DNA of 64,000 bases, from contig CAWIYY010000012.1 of assembly GCA_963840435.1 (NCBI GenBank), positions 558,001 through 622,000 of the forward strand, in the 5' to 3' direction. This document shows positions 60,530-64,000 of the stretch, piece by piece. The DNA is from Bog-473 sp963840435 (GTDB lineage Bacteria > Actinomycetota > Acidimicrobiia > Acidimicrobiales > RAAP-2). Position 1 is the first letter of the stretch. Every line of letters starts with the position of its first letter. The notes beneath the pieces are model-generated. The model was not told the DNA's origin, made no database searches, and saw only the letters and a program-made list of their open reading frames with translations. The position numbers and the translations under genes are program-made.

Positions 60530-62602
60530 GTGACAGCAAATACCGGCCGGCGACCCGCCGAGAGCGCTGACGCGGCGGGCTCAGCTCCGCCGGTCATCGT
60601 GGAGCGGTCCCGTCGTCGCCGATCAGTACCCGAATCTCGACCGCTGATCCACCGCGTGGGGCCGTCGCTCGTCACGGTGGCCTGTCTGATTGCGGTGTGG
60701 GCGGTGCTGCTGCCCCGATGGTTCCACTATCAGCAGGACGATGTGTGGGAGTTCTCACTCGCCCACAGCGAGGGGCTCAGCTGGAAGTTTCTCGCGGTCA
60801 ATGGTTTTGAACACTTCGGTCCGCTCACCCGGTTCAATCACTGGGCCGAGTGGGCCATAAGCCCATTCAACATCGGGCTGGGCACTGCGACGGCCATCGG
60901 ATTCGTCGCCCTCCTTCTTCTGAGTGTCACCTGGTTGATCGACGAACTCGAAGTACCGCCTCTTCGTCGCATCCCACTGTTGGTCGTCGGTGGCCTGGCT
61001 ATGCCCCTGTTGTCGGTTGCCGCGTGGAATGACCAGGCGGTCTACATCGTCCCAACCTTGGCGGCCACGTACGCGGTGATGGCATCGCATGCTCGCGGGC
61101 TCCGGACGGGTCGGCTGCGATTTCACGTCCTTGCTTGTGCATTCATGCTCATTGCCGTCGGGCTCCAAGAGCGCGGTGGCATTGCGGTCGTGCTCACGGT
61201 CCTGGTGGATGTCTTCGTGTTGGACAGGGGGCAGGCGTGGAGTACGAGAGCGCGTCGACTGTGGCAGGCACGTTGGCCCCTTTTGGCTCTCTTCGCGATT
61301 GCCGCCGCAGACGGCCTCATTTGGAAGCTCTTCTACGTCTGGCCCGGTCAACGCCAGACAAGCTTGGGTACTGGCACAAAGGTCGTCACGTCCGCGTTCG
61401 GTCAGTATCTGCTGCCGTCGTTCGTCGGCACTCATACACCGCTCCAAGGTGCCCTCCTCTTTCTTGCTGCCGCAGTCGTACTCGTTGGAATCGCCTTCTT
61501 GGCGTGGCGAGACCCCCGAACACTCGATCTGGTGGCCTTCTTCTGCCTTGCTTTCCTCTTGTACTACGCCGGTCTCTGGTTTGGTCCGCTGCTGGTCAGC
61601 GGAGTGAGGTTCAATGCCCGTCAACCTCAATATCTGGCCTACGTCGTCTTTCCGCTCCTCATCTCCCTGGCACTTCTCGGCGCATCACCTGCAGGGGCTC
61701 GTGGCGATCAGTTCGTCAGGACGCACCGTGGATCGCATCGTCGTGAGGTTCCTCCAGACTGGCCTCGGTGGTTGGCGACAGTGGTCGTCTCGCTCGGGGT
61801 TGCCGGATTCCTTGTCGCACAGGACGTCCACACACTGGACGGGGACTTCTCTTTCGCCACGTCGCTGCAGAACTACTACTCGAATGTTCGTTCGGATCAG
61901 AGCGTCTGGTCCTCCAGGTCGATTGCTCTCCTCCCGCTTCAGGTGCCCAAGATCGTCGCGTCAGGCTGGGTCGAAGGTTGGGGACAAGAAGAGAACTTTC
62001 TGAGTGTGGTGGATCCGGCTTTCCATCTCGAGCCCGGGACAGGCCAGTTTTCGGTCATCAACCAGCAAGGGCAGGTGCGCGCCGTGGCGGCCAAGGTGAC
62101 CGCCGTGATCCCGACCGGGTCACTTGCGGCCGCGACGACAGGAACGGTTGTGAGGCAAAGCAACTCTCCGGCCGTGTGCTCCTCACTCAATTCGGATCAG
62201 CAGTTTCTGAGGTTCGCCGTCCCTCACCAGGAGACCAGTGCGCGACTCTTCGTCGCACTCTCGTATGTGGCCGTCGGGACTGGCACTGTGCAGATCACCA
62301 CGGTCTCCGCCGACGGCTCCTACCGAGAGAATGCATGGCCGGCGACTCTCCCTGCCGGTCGCCACATCGCGGTCTATCCGCTCGACGGTCGATCATTCGA
62401 CAGCGTGCAGTTCTCCCCCCTCGCGGGAGATTCTTCTCGGGTCTGCGTGAGCGGAGTCGCTGTGGTTCAGCCGGTACGGATGAGCCCCGACGGAGGCTGT
62501 TCGGTCGTGAGCCTCGTCGGAGGAACCGGACCGGAGACGACGTGCGAACGAGTCGTGACGAGCACCGCGCAGCTCTCGACCGTGATGCATCCGTCCACCT
62601 GA
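60530..62602 (+). CDS. Large polytopic membrane protein, GT-C-like (paralogue of 44887-46923)
   Basis: 690 residues from a GTG with an AAGAGG-like site. A cytosolic N-terminus of 40 residues is followed by about ten membrane helices and a 250-residue outer domain. The first outer loop reads WFHYQQDDVWEFSLAHSEGL, then LTRFNHWAEWAISPFNIGLG, parallel to YADDFLTFGYAH and AISPFN in the paralogue. QERGGIAVVLTVLVDVFVLD matches QERPLVVLVYLVVL. The C-terminal domain is beta-rich with Cys in PAVCSSL, SRVCVSG, GGCSVV and ETTCERV. Sugar transfer on the outer face is a fair guess only. Confidence 0.78.
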   Translation: MTANTGRRPAESADAAGSAPPVIVERSRRRRSVPESRPLIHRVGPSLVTVACLIAVWAVLLPRWFHYQQDDVWEFSLAHSEGLSWKFLAVNGFEHFGPLTRFNHWAEWAISPFNIGLGTATAIGFVALLLLSVTWLIDELEVPPLRRIPLLVVGGLAMPLLSVAAWNDQAVYIVPTLAATYAVMASHARGLRTGRLRFHVLACAFMLIAVGLQERGGIAVVLTVLVDVFVLDRGQAWSTRARRLWQARWPLLALFAIAAADGLIWKLFYVWPGQRQTSLGTGTKVVTSAFGQYLLPSFVGTHTPLQGALLFLAAAVVLVGIAFLAWRDPRTLDLVAFFCLAFLLYYAGLWFGPLLVSGVRFNARQPQYLAYVVFPLLISLALLGASPAGARGDQFVRTHRGSHRREVPPDWPRWLATVVVSLGVAGFLVAQDVHTLDGDFSFATSLQNYYSNVRSDQSVWSSRSIALLPLQVPKIVASGWVEGWGQEENFLSVVDPAFHLEPGTGQFSVINQQGQVRAVAAKVTAVIPTGSLAAATTGTVVRQSNSPAVCSSLNSDQQFLRFAVPHQETSARLFVALSYVAVGTGTVQITTVSADGSYRENAWPATLPAGRHIAVYPLDGRSFDSVQFSPLAGDSSRVCVSGVAVVQPVRMSPDGGCSVVSLVGGTGPETTCERVVTSTAQLSTVMHPST

Positions 62603-62610
62603 AGGTGGGC
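62593..62610 (+). terminator. Putative terminator hairpin overlapping the stop codon
   Basis: GTCCACC/GGTGGGC, 7 bp with one wobble, around TGAA that includes the TGA stop. It sits between convergent genes, where a terminator is expected. No U-run follows. Confidence 0.35.
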
Positions 62611-62633
62611 CACGTCGGGTTGCCGGGACGACA

Positions 62634-63452
62634 TCACTCGGGTCCGGAGAGTCCCAGCATGTCGGTGACCCCGTGGTCCCGGCCGGCGGTGTAGCCCCCG
62701 TCGACCGCGAGGGCCTGGCCGGTGACGAACGATGCGTCGTCCGAGAGCAGGAAGGCGGCCGCCGAGGCGATCTCGTCTGGTCGTCCCATGCGCCGGCCCA
62801 GCTTGTGCTCGTGCAGAATGTCGGCCAGCGCCCCCTCCATGCCAGGACCGAAGACTGATGCCGTCATCGGTGTATCGATGAACCCCGGGCAGATGGCGTT
62901 CACCCGGATGCCCCGCCCGGCGTAGTCGATCGCCATGTTCTTGGTGAGGATGACGACGCCTCCCTTGGAGGCGCTGTACGCGCTTCCACCTGCGGTGCCC
63001 TCGAGGCCCTCGATGCTGGCGATCGTGACCACCGACCCCCGCTGGCCGTCGGCTCGGGCCGGCTGAGCCAACATCTGGGTGATGACGTGCTTGGCCGTGA
63101 AGAAGGTCCCGGTCAGGTTGACCTCGATGATCCGGGACCACTCGGCGGCCGGCACCATGTGCACCGGTCCGCCACCGGCCACCCCGGCCGCGTTGACCAG
63201 CCCCTCGACAGAACCACCGAACGAGACGGCGGCCTGCACCAGCGCGGCCACGGCGCCTTCGTCCCGCACGTCGGTCGGGACGAAGGCCCAGCGGGACTGC
63301 TCCGCAGGCCCCGAACCCACGTCGCCCTCAGGCTCGGACAGGTCGGCTCCGACCACACGGGACCCCTCGGCCAGCAACCGGGCGGCGCTGGCCCTCCCGA
63401 TACCCGAGGCGGCCCCCGTGACGATGTAGGTCCGACTCTCGAGCCCTCGCAT
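62634..63452 (-). CDS. Short-chain dehydrogenase/reductase
   Basis: 272 residues. TYIVTGAASGIGRASAARLL (TGxxxGIG, NAD(P)), VGADLSEPEGD, LVNAAGVAGGGP (NAG), VTIASIEGLEG (Ser), YSASKGGVVILTKNMAIDYA (Tyr and Lys) and VNAICPGFIDTPM are all intact. The classic SDR set is complete. The substrate is unknown. The ATG giving MRGLESRTYIV has a GGAGGTG site 5 bases away. It is divergent from the LLM gene. Confidence 0.92.
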   Translation of the reverse strand: MRGLESRTYIVTGAASGIGRASAARLLAEGSRVVGADLSEPEGDVGSGPAEQSRWAFVPTDVRDEGAVAALVQAAVSFGGSVEGLVNAAGVAGGGPVHMVPAAEWSRIIEVNLTGTFFTAKHVITQMLAQPARADGQRGSVVTIASIEGLEGTAGGSAYSASKGGVVILTKNMAIDYAGRGIRVNAICPGFIDTPMTASVFGPGMEGALADILHEHKLGRRMGRPDEIASAAAFLLSDDASFVTGQALAVDGGYTAGRDHGVTDMLGLSGPE

Positions 63453-63555
63453 GGCACCTCCGGATTGTTTGCGCCCGGGGGAGCCGGGCTGATAGTGACA
63501 CATGTTCTAGCCCGGGACATCCCCGGGTGTCCGTCCTTCCGGGGGAGTCCACGCC

Positions 63556-64000
63556 ATGAAGTTCGCGCTGTTCTACGAAATCCCGGTGCCACGCCCCTGG
63601 GGCGAGGACAGTGAGCTGGTGGCCTACCAGAACACCCTCGAGCAGGCGATCGCCGGGGACCGCTTCGGCTGGCACGCCTTCTGGACGGTCGAGCACCACT
63701 TCCTGCAGGAGTACTCGCACTGCTCGAACCCCGAGGTGCTCTACGGCGCCATCGCGTCCCGGACCGAGAACATCCGGCTGGGATACGGCGTTCGCTTGAT
63801 GCCCAAGCCCTACAACCATCCGGTACGCACGGCGGAATCGGTGGCCGTGCTCGATCTTCTCTCGAACGGTCGGGTCGACATGGGCGCGGGCCGCTCGGCC
63901 ACCCGGGCCGAGCTCGAGGGCTTCGGCGTCAACCCCGCCGAAACACGCCAGATGTGGCAGGAGGCGTTGGGCCACATCGTTGGTTGCTGGACCAACGACG
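63556..64000 (+). CDS. LLM-class flavin-dependent oxidoreductase (3' truncated by window end)
   Basis: 148 residues visible, no stop before the window ends. MKFALFYEIPVPRPW, GWHAFWTVEHHFLQEYSHCS, IASRTENIRLGYGVRLMP, HPVRTAESVAVLDLLSNGRV and DMGAGRSATRAELEGFGV are marks of bacterial luciferase-like monooxygenases. These use reduced FMN or F420. The substrate is unknown. It lies 103 bp from the divergent SDR gene. Confidence 0.9.
   Translation, partial: MKFALFYEIPVPRPWGEDSELVAYQNTLEQAIAGDRFGWHAFWTVEHHFLQEYSHCSNPEVLYGAIASRTENIRLGYGVRLMPKPYNHPVRTAESVAVLDLLSNGRVDMGAGRSATRAELEGFGVNPAETRQMWQEALGHIVGCWTND

Overview
The window is a 64 kb piece of a GC-rich, gene-dense chromosome. The gene set points to an actinobacterium, most likely the Acidimicrobiia or a neighbouring lineage. 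Support comes from the homodimeric AceE-type pyruvate dehydrogenase E1 with a SucB/DlaT-like E2, the fused biotin carboxylase-BCCP, MoeB with rhodanese, actinobacterial acyl-CoA dehydrogenase and LLM flavin enzymes, GTG/TTG starts and many 1-4 bp start/stop overlaps. No rRNA, tRNA, CRISPR array, IS element or phage gene was seen.

Layout. 0.1-2.7 kb: metallo-beta-lactamase-fold hydrolase, acyl-CoA dehydrogenase and an alpha/beta-hydrolase that lacks its nucleophile. 2.9-6.5 kb: a SipW-dependent secretion cassette (TasA/CalY-like protein, a LamG-fold protein split by a frameshift, and a Ser-His signal peptidase with a long repeat-bearing tail). 6.3-8.8 kb: thiE, a HhH-GPD protein, and an Rrf2/DinB-like/CCPFF trio. 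8.8-16.7 kb: pyruvate dehydrogenase E1, RNase HI, E3, E2 and a single-chain LipB-LipA fusion. 16.7-27.8 kb: metH, cobalamin adenosyltransferase, nitroreductase, rhodanese-MoeB, CapA-like protein, hydrolase, aldo/keto reductase, CtaG, VOC protein.

28.2-46.9 kb is a glycan region with visibly lower GC. A leftward arm holds FkbM methyltransferase, two glycosyltransferases, a coiled-coil protein, a sugar epimerase, an acyltransferase and a methyltransferase. A rightward arm holds a polytopic GT2, a methyltransferase, and a compact set resembling GDP-D-glycero-alpha-D-manno-heptose synthesis (SIS isomerase, epimerase, GmhB, transaldolase, HddA kinase, HddC nucleotidyltransferase), then an acyltransferase and a large membrane protein. 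47.1-53.4 kb returns to core metabolism: methylmalonyl-CoA mutase large subunit, GNAT, monooxygenase, M20 peptidase, acyl-CoA carboxylase alpha chain and BirA. 53.4-62.6 kb is a second sugar locus: RmlB, RmlD, UDP-glucose dehydrogenase, UDP-glucuronate decarboxylase, two GT2 enzymes, a membrane-anchored tandem aspartyl protease and a paralogue of the large membrane protein. The window ends with an SDR and a truncated LLM flavin oxidoreductase.

Three genes (LamG protein, GT2 at 29.1-30.3 kb, methyltransferase at 35.1-36.3 kb) each read as one protein if a single base is removed. Sequencing indels, gene decay and recoding cannot be told apart from sequence alone.
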